Shown here: positions 1 through 8,852 of the stretch, one piece after another
Layout: every line of letters begins with the position of its first letter
Numbering within the stretch: position 1 is the stretch's first letter
Origin: Acidobacteriota bacterium
GTDB taxonomy: Bacteria; Acidobacteriota; Terriglobia; Acidiferrales; UBA7541
Length of the DNA stretch: 64,000 nucleotides
Reading direction: 5' to 3'
Assembly: GCA_013289825.1 (NCBI GenBank)
Contig: JABCZF010000010.1
Span: forward strand, 1-64,000
The notes under the pieces: model-generated
The model's database searches: none
What the model was told of the DNA's origin: nothing
Seen by the model: only the letters and a program-made list of their open reading frames with translations
Position numbers and translations under genes: made by a program

Positions 1-447
1 AGGCGAGCGCCAGCTGATGTAGCCGCGGTCGAGGTCCACCTCGTCGATGCCTACGATCGAGACGACGTGTTCGAGGCCGGCGGCGTCCTTGTAGGTCACG
101 GTTGCGCCGAAGAAGACGCGCGTAGCGGCTGCCCCCTGCCGCGGAGCGGCGGGATCGACGACCACGGCCGCGTCAATGCGTTTCGTGAGAAAGCGAATCC
201 GTGAATCGATCTGGCCTAACCGTCGCTTGCCGTAGAGGTAGTCGGCGTTTTCACTGCGGTCCCCGTTACTAGCAGCCCACGCTACGACCTCCACCACCGC
301 AGGCCGCTCGCGACTCAGTAGGAACAGATGCTCGTCTTTCAGCCGCTGCAACCCGGCGGGCGTGATGTAGTTTTTGAGCGCTGGCCCCGGTGGCTCTGGC
401 CGAGGTCCTCGGAGCGGCCGCTTTTCTCGCATTTGCCAATCTGCCAT
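1..447 (-). CDS. greB: Transcription elongation factor GreB, C-terminus cut by window edge
   Basis: GreB binds the secondary channel of RNA polymerase and stimulates cleavage of backtracked RNA. The minus-strand frame from an ATG at 447 stays open to base 1, giving 149 residues. After a short basic, proline-rich leader it reads a GreA/GreB coiled-coil domain, with the loop core SNGDRSENADYLYGKRRL followed by IDSRIRFLTKRID; the paired acidic residues D and E of that loop are the catalytic ones in the family. The C-terminal FKBP-like domain begins with VFFGATVTY and IVGIDEVDLDRGYISWRSP. The YLYGKRRL stretch and the VFFGA/VG(Y/I)DE signatures match GreB rather than GreA. Only the last 20 or so residues appear to lie outside the window. 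The leader is longer than in E. coli GreB, so a start further inside is possible. Confidence 0.93.
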   Translation of the reverse strand, partial: MADWQMREKRPLRGPRPEPPGPALKNYITPAGLQRLKDEHLFLLSRERPAVVEVVAWAASNGDRSENADYLYGKRRLGQIDSRIRFLTKRIDAAVVVDPAAPRQGAAATRVFFGATVTYKDAAGLEHVVSIVGIDEVDLDRGYISWRSP

Positions 448-823
448 GGGATTTCGTGTACGTGTGGATGACCCAATCTCGGAAGGTCCGCGCCTCGGTC
501 CCGATAATTCCTCGCAAGGTGAACGTGACGTATGCGAGCCAGATGTCGAATCATACATCAGTCTTTCCCTGTGGCACTCTTAGAAAAATGCGGTGACCCG
601 TCCGATTACATATCAAGGCGAAGAAGTATGCGATTGACCTAAGCGGTGAGCCGATGAGGTGCCCATTTCCAAATGAATTGTTTGTGTTCCACCTGTAGGC
701 TCACAATGAATCCGGGCGGATGGTCGGCAACCCTTACCCAATCGCGTTACGCCAGAGTTGCCCGTCACTCGGGAGGAGACTATGTCGCTACCGCAACGCT
801 CTAAGCGACGAACCGCTTGCTCG
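448..823. other. Intergenic stretch, no supported gene
   Basis: This stretch lies between the start of greB and the end of the TctC-like gene. A textbook ribosome binding site (gggaggaga) stands before an ATG at 782, but the reading frame behind it runs into the oppositely oriented TctC-like gene and resembles nothing. It may be the leftover start of a lost gene. I see no RNA gene or clear terminator. Confidence 0.4.
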
Positions 824-1789
824 CTAGGGTTTCACTCCGGCTGCCTTGACGATACTCTCTGCGCTTTCGCTCTCCTTCAGGACGAAGCGCGCGAACTCAG
901 GCTGTGTCATGCTCATCCGATCGGCCCCATGCTTTTCTAGCCAATCGCGCATTTCCGGCGCAGCCAAGACCCGCACGATGTCCTTTGCTAACTTGTCCAC
1001 CACTCCGGCAGGAGTGCCAGCGGGCACCCACACTCCATACCAAATCGGATAATCGAAGCCGGGGACGCCGGCCTCCGCGATGGTTGGCACCTCAGGTAGT
1101 AAGTGAGAGCGACTCTTGGTGGTTACACCAAGAGCGCTTAGCCTGCCTGCACGGATATCAGCCAGGGCGAGCTGGATGGGCGCCATCATGTAAGTAGCAC
1201 CCCCTGCGACCGTGTTGGAGATCACGTCGGTGATCGCGTCGCCCGCTTTAGCGGGCACGTGTACCGCCTTAATGCCCGCCTCAAGATTGAATTTCTCAAC
1301 TCCTAAGTGCGAGCCAGTGCCAACACCAGTGGAGCCAAACTTTAGCTCACCCGGCTTTGCCTTCGCCGTAACCATCAACTCGCTCAGTGTAGCGATGCCC
1401 GACCATTTGCCTGCAACCAGCACGTAGGGCTGGCTTGTGAGCGGAGCGACGGGAATGAAGTCCTTCAAGGGGTCATAGGGCAGATTCTTCAAGAGGGCGG
1501 CGCTGTACGCCTGAGCGCTGGTGTTGACGAGCAATGTGTAACCGTCAGCTGACGACTTCGCAACCAGGGCGGGGGCCGCTGTGCTCCCCGCGCCGGGATG
1601 GTTTTCGACTGTAACAGGTTGGCCCCAAAGCTCCGAGAGCTTTGGACTAACGGCCCGGGCTATCAAGTCAGGCCCACCACCAGCACCGAATGGTTCGATC
1701 ATGCGCACGGGCTTCGAGGGGTAATCCTGGGGAACTTGCGGCATCGCTGATAACAAGAGAAAAAATCCCAGAGCCATCCGAGTCGACAT
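824..1789 (-). CDS. Tripartite tricarboxylate transporter substrate-binding protein (Bug/TctC family)
   Basis: Bug-family proteins are periplasmic receptors for carboxylates and other small organic acids that normally feed a TctA/TctB membrane pair. The 321-residue product has a hydrophobic secretion signal (residues 5-20) and then the family opening YPSKPVRMIEPFGAGGGPD. Further family signatures are GQPVTVENHPGAGS, the DGYTLL segment, the LPYDPLKDFIPV loop and the C-terminal PEVPTIAEAGVPGFDY. The length is normal for the family. The ATG at 1789 has an AGGGG ribosome site just upstream. No TctA or TctB gene is present in the window, so this is an orphan receptor, which is common in this family. 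The ligand cannot be read from the sequence. Confidence 0.9.
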   Translation of the reverse strand: MSTRMALGFFLLLSAMPQVPQDYPSKPVRMIEPFGAGGGPDLIARAVSPKLSELWGQPVTVENHPGAGSTAAPALVAKSSADGYTLLVNTSAQAYSAALLKNLPYDPLKDFIPVAPLTSQPYVLVAGKWSGIATLSELMVTAKAKPGELKFGSTGVGTGSHLGVEKFNLEAGIKAVHVPAKAGDAITDVISNTVAGGATYMMAPIQLALADIRAGRLSALGVTTKSRSHLLPEVPTIAEAGVPGFDYPIWYGVWVPAGTPAGVVDKLAKDIVRVLAAPEMRDWLEKHGADRMSMTQPEFARFVLKESESAESIVKAAGVKP

Positions 1790-2699
1790 GCTTCACCCCT
1801 GCAGGAATAGTAGCGTCGAGACTCTCGTACCGATCAAATCCCGGGTTGAGTTTGGTAAAGCCCGCCCACACATTTGCTTGCGAGGTTAAGTGTAAAATGG
1901 TCCGTCCGTGTGCAACATAAATATCTTTTGCCCATCATCAGTGAGGAACGAACACGAGACTCAGGACGGATTTGTCGGCAAGCGCGCAGTACTGTTGCGT
2001 TTTGGTGTACTGGGATAACTTCCGGGTTGCCGTCACCCGGGTCTAAACGAGGTGGCCACGCGGACTGCTTCCATGTGGTAGCCTAGTTCCCCATGTTCTT
2101 CGGACTTTTGCTTGCCGCTGCTGCTGTCCTACCTGCACCCTGCACTTTCGGCACTGTAGCAAATTCGTAGTAGTCCCCGTCTGAGGTGCCCCTTTTTCAT
2201 TCGTCCGATTCATGTCATAACGACGCCGCCCTCGCAACGGGGTTTCCGTGTTCACCCTAACTAACAGGCTCGGACCGAAGGAGGCCGAGATGCGAATTAA
2301 GATGTGACTTGCACGCTTGCCAGCAAACGGTGGCGCTACTAGACACCACAACGGGAGAGTTGGTGACCATGACTCTGAAGCACGAAGGCAACAGCGTGCG
2401 GGAGTTTTGTTCCTCGCTTCCGCGCCCGGCGAGTGTGGGGGGTGAGTAAACGAGGCAATTGCTGCTGCGGTTTCTCTGAGTTGAGGCGGCGGTACACGCC
2501 GTACGGTTGCCAGCAATGGCGTCCGGCTGATGGCCATCGAAAGAGGTGAGGGAGAGCGAGCAGAGGGCGGAGCAAAGGGCAACCAGAATGTGCGCTCTCG
2601 TTGATTGCATTCCGCGGACTCCACGCCTATGATTTGCGCTGGTTAAACTTCGCCATTTATCTGTTCACGTCCAGTGAATGCCTTTGCAGGGAGGTTACG
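1790..2699. other. Long non-coding stretch between two divergent binding-protein genes
   Basis: About 900 bases separate the divergent TctC-like and sugar-binding-protein genes. Open frames exist on the minus strand (for example 2043-2624), but their composition (Pro/Arg/Ser/Cys-rich, no domain) is that of GC-rich non-coding DNA. A short frame starting at 2094 looks like a signal peptide of about 25 residues that then stops; it could be the relic of a secreted-protein gene. No RNA gene or convincing promoter was recognised. Confidence 0.4.
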
Positions 2700-3692
2700 A
2701 TGCTAGTGCCCCCCAGGTTCTCCGCCTCCCTTCTTTGTAGCGTCTTGATTCTAAGTTGCGGCTGCGCGCGCAGCCAGGATTCCGGGCAGCAGCGCGGATC
2801 CAGTGCGCAATATTTTCTGATTTCGGTCAACATTCAAGTCCCTTATTGGCAAACAGCAGGGGCCGGGTTCAAGAAGGCCGCCTCCGAATTGCAAGTCAAG
2901 GCAGAAGTGGCAGGGCCAAGCAATTATGATCCTAAGGCTGAAGAGCAGGAATTCAGCCGGGTCGTAAAGTTGAAGCCGGCCGGGATTCTGGTTTCGCCCG
3001 CAGACCCGGAATTGATGAAACCGGACATCGACGCAGCTATCGCGGCGGGAATACCGGTCATCACCATCGATGCGGATTCTCCCGCCAGCAAACGTCTCTC
3101 CTTCATCGGAACGGACAACTACGAAGCGGGAAGGGTCGGGGGTGAGTTTCTGAGTCTGGCTTTGAAGGGCAAGGGTAACGTCGTATTTTTCACCCTGCCG
3201 GGGCAAACGAATCTTGAAGGACGATTTCGCGGTTATATGGAAATCCTGGCCGGCTATCCGCATATCACAGTACAGAGCGTCGTGGACATCAAAGGGGACC
3301 CACGAATTGCTTTCGACGAGGCAAAGAAGATGATTGACTCGCAAAAGAGCACCGTGGATGCTTTTGTATGCCTTGAAGCATTAGCGTGCAAGGCGGTGGC
3401 TGAGGCGCTGAGCGGTGGTCATGCCAGCAACAGGCTGGTAATCGCGATGGACACGGACCCTGAAACCCTAGACTGGATTCGGAAGGGGCGAATTCAAGCC
3501 ACCATTGCCCAAAGGCCCTTCACTATGGGATTTGTTGGGCTGAAGATGCTGGACGAACTGAACCGTTCCCATCTTGGCTCTCTGGATCGGGCCTGGGCGA
3601 AGGATCCTCTCGCTCCTGTTCCCAGTTTTGTGGATACAGGTGTGATTTGGATTGACAAGCAGAATGTAGACACCTCAATACGGTCCCAATGA
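2700..3692 (+). CDS. Sugar ABC transporter substrate-binding lipoprotein (RbsB-like)
   Basis: This is a 330-residue periplasmic binding protein of the ribose/galactose type (Peripla_BP_4). I chose the ATG at 2700 because a GGGAGG ribosome site precedes it and a lipoprotein signal follows (lipobox ILSC at about residues 17-20). Family features include YFLISVNIQVPYWQTAGAGF near the start, the GILVSPADPE loop, GIPVITIDAD, FIGTDNYEAGR and, near the end, the hinge ATIAQRPFTMGFVGLKML. It would present a sugar to an ABC importer, but no cognate permease or ATPase gene lies nearby. The convergent neighbour is an alpha-L-rhamnosidase, so rhamnose or a rhamnose-containing sugar is a reasonable guess for the ligand, by context only. 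Confidence 0.9.
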   Translation: MLVPPRFSASLLCSVLILSCGCARSQDSGQQRGSSAQYFLISVNIQVPYWQTAGAGFKKAASELQVKAEVAGPSNYDPKAEEQEFSRVVKLKPAGILVSPADPELMKPDIDAAIAAGIPVITIDADSPASKRLSFIGTDNYEAGRVGGEFLSLALKGKGNVVFFTLPGQTNLEGRFRGYMEILAGYPHITVQSVVDIKGDPRIAFDEAKKMIDSQKSTVDAFVCLEALACKAVAEALSGGHASNRLVIAMDTDPETLDWIRKGRIQATIAQRPFTMGFVGLKMLDELNRSHLGSLDRAWAKDPLAPVPSFVDTGVIWIDKQNVDTSIRSQ

Positions 3693-3925
3693 GCAAGGAC
3701 CGAGGCGGAAGAATTAAACGGCACTTCCCGGTGTCAGCGTCAGCACATCCCTAGAGCCAAGAGGCAAATTGGGGGTGCAGTGGCAGCTATAACAACTCCC
3801 CACTTTCTCCATTTCTTAAGCGAGAACTTCTTAGTGGCTGAACCGACCATTGAGGACAAGTGCTTTCACCGACGAATTATTTCCTTTGTCCTGTCATCGC
3901 ATTGCCCTTCGGAAAAATCACAGGT

Positions 3926-6340
3926 TTACTTTAGTTCGAATTTCTGCAGACCCGAGTGAAGCGCGTATTCCTTGTCGTTCCAGACCAACACTCCGGCGAG
4001 TTTTCCAGGAAGTTCAATGGTGGCCTCGAATCTATCGCCCTGGTGTTTATATGCCGTACGAATCAGGCCTTCTGGATGCGGTGTCGTAGCTTCAACCCAG
4101 TCGAGGCCAGCAAGCGCAGGCCGAATCCGGACGCTGGCATAACCGGGTGCTCCGGGGCGAACACCCGCCACAAGTGTATTGAAATCGAAGGCAGGATGAG
4201 CGCTCCAGGCGTGCGTGTCCGATCGTGAGGGGTCAGTAGTTTCGGGAGTGGTAGTGAAGCCTTTGGCCAGCATCTCGCGCCAGCGTTTCAGAGTATCGAG
4301 GTACAAATCGCCCAACCCAGTGTGATCCAGGGCGCGAGAGATATAGAACTGAAAATAATAGGAGGCCGTCGTGAGTTTCGGCGCGCCTGAATCGGCGGCG
4401 TCTAGATGAAGAATACGGCGGAGGACTCCGGATTGGTCTTTCGCGGGGATCACATCGTAAATCACGCCCAAGACATTGGCGTGCTGACTGTAATGTTTCT
4501 GCTCCGGAGTGTCTGCAAGCAGACCGAGCTTTGCGCTCCAGCACTGGCGGTAGACGTTGTCTGCGGCGAACTTCGCCCTGTCGCGATATGTAGCCGCACG
4601 TGACGGATCTCCGACAGCTTCCTCCATGTCGGCAGCATCGCGGAGGGCGCCAATGAACTGCAAGGTCAAAATGGAGGAACGTCCTTCCGTATCGACCGGA
4701 GGGAATTTCTCATCATTGGCCAACCAATCGACAAAATTCCAATAAGGAAGCGAGCCAAGGAATCCGTCGTCGAGTTGATGCTGGACGAACCAAGCAAGTA
4801 CCGAGCGGGTGCCGGGCAGCAGAGCCGCCACGTAATGAGCATCCGGGCGATAGAGCCAGTAGTCGTGCAGCATGTTGACGTAGATCAACGAGAACGGCGG
4901 GATTAGCTGTAAGAGCGAGGACGGAAAACGGCTTTGCGTTAGACCTTCGGGAACTATGGAGTCGTTGATGGACTGAAGCGCCTGCAGCGCCAATCGGTCA
5001 TCCCCGCTGACCACGTAAGAAACTAGCGCTTGGATGCGCGTATCGCCGACGTACTGTAGCTGCTCCCAATAGGCTGTATCCATATAAGTCTCGTGGCTAT
5101 CGATGCGCGCGGTGCGCCAACAGATTTCCCGAATGCGTGCGAGTTCGGGATCGCTCGACTTGAAGCTGCCGCGATCTATGAAGGGATAGGCCGTGAAGAA
5201 AGTATGGATAGAATCGAGTTTTAGCGGCTCAGAGGCAGTTTTGATTTTCAGTTCGAGGTATCGCCAGGTGCGCCACCACAGCGGTGTGAAGACACGCGAA
5301 GATCCGCCGTCGGGAAGTACGACGTCCGTGAGGCCGAGAGCGGCTAAATCGCCAACGGCGTCCCTCTGATTGCGCTTCTGGTTTTTGTCGTAGAGGGATT
5401 CGGAGTAGACGAGCTCGAGGCGTGAGCCCTTGCCGCCGGAGACGATGAGTTGCGGGTAGGCAGAAACGACTTCGCCCTGATCCATCAGCACGCTCGTCTC
5501 ATTGTTTGGAGGAATTACCACGGCGCTCTGAGGGAACTTTTTCAGTGCCGAAATCGTGGTACGTGCGACGCGAGGCTTGGCAAGTTCCTTGTATTCCATT
5601 TGCGGAAGAGGGTCAGGATACAGCTGCCAGGCAAGGCCATTGCCGGTGCTTGGTGGCACGGGAACGCTGCCATTAGGGTAGATGGATTCGCGCAAAGCTG
5701 GCTCCGCCGCAACCCAGTTGCCCGTGATTGAACCGAGTTTGTTCCATTCTGTGTTGTAGCCACTAAAATCAATCTGCTCACCGGGACCCGCTGCATAGTA
5801 TTGCCACATACCCGGTGGAAGCGGCGCGCGTATAGTATGGCCCTTAACTTCTTCAACCTGCCATGAGGTATCGGTGTTCGCGACAGACTCAAACTTGGTG
5901 TCACCCTCGACCAGAAATGCGAGACGAGCGGAAACCTGGGCGAGCGGCGCGCGAATGCCAAATTGCCAGACTACTGCGGCGATCAGATTTTCGCCAGAGT
6001 GCAAGAAAGGAGCGAGGTCCAGCGATTCGTATCGCCAATGGGTGAGGTTGCCGCGGGCAGGTCCATCGCCAACCCGCTGCCCGTTGACATACAGCTGAAA
6101 GCGATTGTCGGCGCTTACCAGAACGACAAAGTGATCCGGCTTGACGTCCAGACGAAATGTTTTTCGAAAGTGGAACACCCCAGGCTCGCGGAGCGGCGCT
6201 GTCGGATGCGCAATCCAACTAGCGTGCCATTCCTTACGTTCATTGGGCACAACTTGCGCCGTAAGGACAGCAGCGCTGATCAGAAGAAATGTAAATTGAA
6301 AAATTGTCAGCAAGGAGAGACACCTAAGGGTTGAACGCAT
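3926..6340 (-). CDS. Secreted alpha-L-rhamnosidase, glycoside hydrolase family 78
   Basis: GH78 enzymes remove terminal alpha-L-rhamnose from plant glycosides and pectic polysaccharides by inversion. The 804-residue product has a signal peptide (residues about 8-28). An N-terminal carbohydrate-binding-like sandwich follows (KEWHASWIAHP, then FRKTFRLD and YVNGQRVGDGPARGN), and the (alpha/alpha)6 catalytic barrel begins near residue 390. The motif DTAYWEQLQYVGDTR corresponds to the family acid region, and SRSDTHAWSAHPAFDF to the C-terminal conserved block before the closing beta-sandwich. I prefer the ATG at 6340 to the TTG one codon earlier because GGAGG lies 9 bases upstream. The gene converges with the sugar-binding protein gene at 2700. 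Confidence 0.92.
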   Translation of the reverse strand: MRSTLRCLSLLTIFQFTFLLISAAVLTAQVVPNERKEWHASWIAHPTAPLREPGVFHFRKTFRLDVKPDHFVVLVSADNRFQLYVNGQRVGDGPARGNLTHWRYESLDLAPFLHSGENLIAAVVWQFGIRAPLAQVSARLAFLVEGDTKFESVANTDTSWQVEEVKGHTIRAPLPPGMWQYYAAGPGEQIDFSGYNTEWNKLGSITGNWVAAEPALRESIYPNGSVPVPPSTGNGLAWQLYPDPLPQMEYKELAKPRVARTTISALKKFPQSAVVIPPNNETSVLMDQGEVVSAYPQLIVSGGKGSRLELVYSESLYDKNQKRNQRDAVGDLAALGLTDVVLPDGGSSRVFTPLWWRTWRYLELKIKTASEPLKLDSIHTFFTAYPFIDRGSFKSSDPELARIREICWRTARIDSHETYMDTAYWEQLQYVGDTRIQALVSYVVSGDDRLALQALQSINDSIVPEGLTQSRFPSSLLQLIPPFSLIYVNMLHDYWLYRPDAHYVAALLPGTRSVLAWFVQHQLDDGFLGSLPYWNFVDWLANDEKFPPVDTEGRSSILTLQFIGALRDAADMEEAVGDPSRAATYRDRAKFAADNVYRQCWSAKLGLLADTPEQKHYSQHANVLGVIYDVIPAKDQSGVLRRILHLDAADSGAPKLTTASYYFQFYISRALDHTGLGDLYLDTLKRWREMLAKGFTTTPETTDPSRSDTHAWSAHPAFDFNTLVAGVRPGAPGYASVRIRPALAGLDWVEATTPHPEGLIRTAYKHQGDRFEATIELPGKLAGVLVWNDKEYALHSGLQKFELK

Positions 6341-6605
6341 CAATGAAGGCCTCCTGGAAACTCCCTGCTTGACGATTTCACCACCGGACCATCTCGATGC
6401 TCCTGCGCCTGTTCAACAACAGGTCCGTTGGGAGATGAATTGCACGAGCGCCGCGCTGATGGCTCACTTCTCTGCGTGCGTTAACCCCCTTCAGGCTCGT
6501 CTCCACAAACCATGTGCAAATCGCCAGACCCAGTTTAAGGCTGTCAAACCCCGGGATTTTCCGCCAGTATAATCCTGTCCGTCCATTCGACGGCGAACTC
6601 AAATT

Positions 6606-6908
6606 GTGTTTATTCCCACGAGGACGATCACGCTCGGTATACTCGTTCTTTCGGAACTACCCGCGCTTGGTGGCTTCGCGGCGACCCAGGGGCCAACTGC
6701 CGAACAGTTGAACAATGCAGCCAACGGTGCGTACGACCGCGGCGACGCCCTACGCGCGATTTCTGTGTACCAGCAAGGGTTTACGCTGCAACCTGATTCC
6801 GTCCCAGCCCGAACCAACCTCGCCGTAGCCTTGGCACACGATGGCCGCTACCAGTAAGAAGCGCTAAAGCGTGATCCAAAAAATTCGATGGTTCGCAACG
6901 CACGCAGA
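6606..6908 (+). pseudogene. Broken TPR-repeat protein gene (nonsense codon, 3' end lost)
   Basis: The frame from 6606 gives a secretion signal and one clear tetratricopeptide repeat (GAYDRGDALRAISVYQQGF, then ARTNLAVALAHDGRYQ), and stops at a TAA at 6855-6857 after 83 residues. Reading through that stop in the same frame continues TPR-like sequence (EALKRDPKNSMVRNA) until about 6905. There the similarity ends abruptly and transposase sequence begins. A normal TPR protein would be several times longer. I read it as a gene inactivated by a nonsense mutation and cut by an insertion element. Confidence 0.75.
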
Positions 6909-7160
6909 TGAACTCCTGGCTCAGACGTCATCCGCGCTTCCATTTGCACTATCACCGCGACGTCCAGCTCTTGGCTGAACCTGGTCGAACGTTGGTTTCG
7001 TGATCTGACCCAGCAACGTATCCGACGTGGCAGCTTTCCCGCGGCCCAGGAATTGGTGACGGCCATCAAGACGTACGTCGAAAATCACAACCAGAAGCCG
7101 CAAACATTCGTCTGGAGTGCTCCGGTTGAACGGCATCCTAAGCAAGATCGCCAAATGTAA
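6908..7160 (+). mobile_element. IS630-family transposase remnant (3' end only, frameshifted)
   Basis: The last 80 or so codons of an IS630 DDE transposase can be read in two frames. From 6908 the reading is WLRRHPRFHLHY; one extra base near 6953 then shifts the frame, and the reading resumes as TSSSWLNLVERWFRDLTQQR and continues to ENHNQKPQTFVWSAP, ending at TAA 7158-7160. In intact members these blocks are contiguous. The WLNLVERWF block carries the last catalytic Glu of the DDE triad. No 5' part, terminal inverted repeat or partner copy is visible in the window, so the element is dead. Confidence 0.85.
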
Positions 7161-7274
7161 AGAGGCGCTAGACGCAGTACACTAGCGGATTGAAATGGGG
7201 GAATTGTGCGAATACTCAGTGAGGGCATTCGCTGCAATCGATCCGCCGCTAAGGCGGTCAAGGAGGTAGATTGC

Positions 7275-8846
7275 ATGCGCTTTTTCATAGACAGCGCCTT
7301 GGGAATGGTCAGGCGCCTGGTGTGCATTACACTTCTATTGGGTCCGGCTGCTTTTGCGCAAACGGGGTCTCCATCTGCCACCCCGGCTAGCCCCCAGGAT
7401 TTGGATGCGGAGATTCGTTCTCTCACGGAATCTCTCGAACAAACGCGATCCGAGCTGGCCCAATCGCGGACGGAGATAAAGCAGCTGCGGACGGCACTCG
7501 AAGAAGTAATCAGCAAAGTCAACGGGCTTCGACCCTCCGCAGCGACCGAAGAGAAAGCTGTGGTGGCGGAATCCCCAAAGAATATGGCGAACCCGACACG
7601 CGGTGACGGTCAGGGACAGGCGAACATCTCCCAAGATGATTGGGATATCTTGAATGCGCGGATCGCAGAACAACGGCAGGTCAAGGTGGAAAGCGGGGCG
7701 AGGTATCGGCTGAACTTATCCGGACTCGTTTTGTTCAATGTTTCCGCGATAGGCGGCCATGTGAACAATCTCGACTTGCCCGATGTGGCCGTTCCACCTT
7801 CACCGGGCTCTTCTTCGGGCAGTTTGAGCGTATCCCTCAGACAATCGATTGTGGGTCTCACTGGTATCGGTCCAGAAGTTCTCGGTGCCAGGACCTCAGG
7901 CGACTTGCAACTGGACTTCTTCGGCGGCTTGCCCGGCGGTTATGAAGGGGCCAGCTCCGGTGTGGCCCGCTTGCGCTTGGCCCGGATGCGGATGGATTGG
8001 AAGAACACCTCCCTTGTAGCTGGCCTTGACTATCCGTTCTTTTCTCCAAATTCTCCGACGACCTACATGTCCGTTGCCGAGCCGGGAATGGCATCCGCTG
8101 GCAACTTGTGGAGCTGGACGCCCACCATCTGGATGGAGCAGCGATTCGATGGCGCTCTTTCACCGTTCAAGATCCAAGCAGGCCTTTTGGATGTGGCACC
8201 CGCTTCGAACTACACGCCCAATATAAATGTACGGACGCCCAACGCAACCGAGAGCTCGCGGCAGCCAACCTATGCGCTGCGACTGTCCGCAGGAACGAAA
8301 TCTGAGGATCGGCCGGCGGTAATCGGAGTGGGTGCACTTTACTCTCCACAGCAATATTATGGTGGCTACAGCGTTGCGGGATGGGCTGGCACGGTCGATT
8401 GGAAGTTCCCTCTGCTCCAACGCACCGAGCTCAGCGGCGAGTTCTTTAAGGGAAGAGGTATTGACGGGCTCGGAGGTTTGGCGTTCAGCCCTTCGACTCC
8501 TCAGAATCCCATGTACTACACGATGTTTACCGCCCCGGAACTCGCAAATCTCGGCGCCATTGGCGGCTGGTCGCAACTAAAAATAAGGCTGGACGCACGC
8601 AATGAATTCAATGTGGCAGCCGGCACGGGAGATCGCAATTCCGGGCAATTGCGTCAGGATAGCTTGTTAAATGCATTCCTGCTTACTGTCCCAGCGCGTA
8701 ACGAAATGCTGTTTACGAATTACATTTTCAAGCCACGTTCCGACCTGTTATTTTCAGCCGAATATCGTCGAGTGCGTACGTATGACGTCAAAGGTTTACC
8801 GAGCGTGGCGCAGCAGGTGGGCCTTGCGATTGGCTTTCTGTTCTGA
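7275..8846 (+). CDS. Outer-membrane beta-barrel (porin-like) protein with N-terminal coiled coil
   Basis: The 523-residue product begins at the ATG at 7275, preceded by a strong AAGGAGG site 8 bases upstream. A signal peptide ends near AAFAQ. A heptad-rich stretch then follows (LDAEIRSLTESLEQTRSELA to about IKQLRTALEEVISKVNGL), which would form a periplasmic coiled coil as in trimeric porins. The rest alternates beta-strand-like segments and ends in an aromatic terminal residue (VGLAIGFLF), the usual signal for outer-membrane assembly. It resembles acidobacterial porins of unknown substrate. It is followed 6 bases later by a copper protein gene and then a two-component system, which suggests that it carries the metal or small solute sensed by them; this is inference. 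Confidence 0.78.
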   Translation: MRFFIDSALGMVRRLVCITLLLGPAAFAQTGSPSATPASPQDLDAEIRSLTESLEQTRSELAQSRTEIKQLRTALEEVISKVNGLRPSAATEEKAVVAESPKNMANPTRGDGQGQANISQDDWDILNARIAEQRQVKVESGARYRLNLSGLVLFNVSAIGGHVNNLDLPDVAVPPSPGSSSGSLSVSLRQSIVGLTGIGPEVLGARTSGDLQLDFFGGLPGGYEGASSGVARLRLARMRMDWKNTSLVAGLDYPFFSPNSPTTYMSVAEPGMASAGNLWSWTPTIWMEQRFDGALSPFKIQAGLLDVAPASNYTPNINVRTPNATESSRQPTYALRLSAGTKSEDRPAVIGVGALYSPQQYYGGYSVAGWAGTVDWKFPLLQRTELSGEFFKGRGIDGLGGLAFSPSTPQNPMYYTMFTAPELANLGAIGGWSQLKIRLDARNEFNVAAGTGDRNSGQLRQDSLLNAFLLTVPARNEMLFTNYIFKPRSDLLFSAEYRRVRTYDVKGLPSVAQQVGLAIGFLF

Positions 8847-8852
8847 AGTGCC

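Noticed and set aside
758..940. Possible 60-codon gene with a perfect ribosome site before an ATG at 782
   Set aside because: The frame overlaps the 3' end of the TctC-like gene on the other strand and the protein resembles nothing; at most a relic of a lost gene start.
2043..2624. Open frame of 193 codons on the minus strand, and an overlapping 117-codon frame with a signal-like start
   Set aside because: Composition rich in Pro, Arg, Ser and Cys, no domain, no ribosome site, and it overlaps the upstream region of the sugar-binding protein gene.
6408..6423. Short inverted repeat CCTGTT-CAAC-AACAGG upstream of the rhamnosidase gene
   Set aside because: Six-base arms occur by chance in a window this size, and nothing else supports an operator here.
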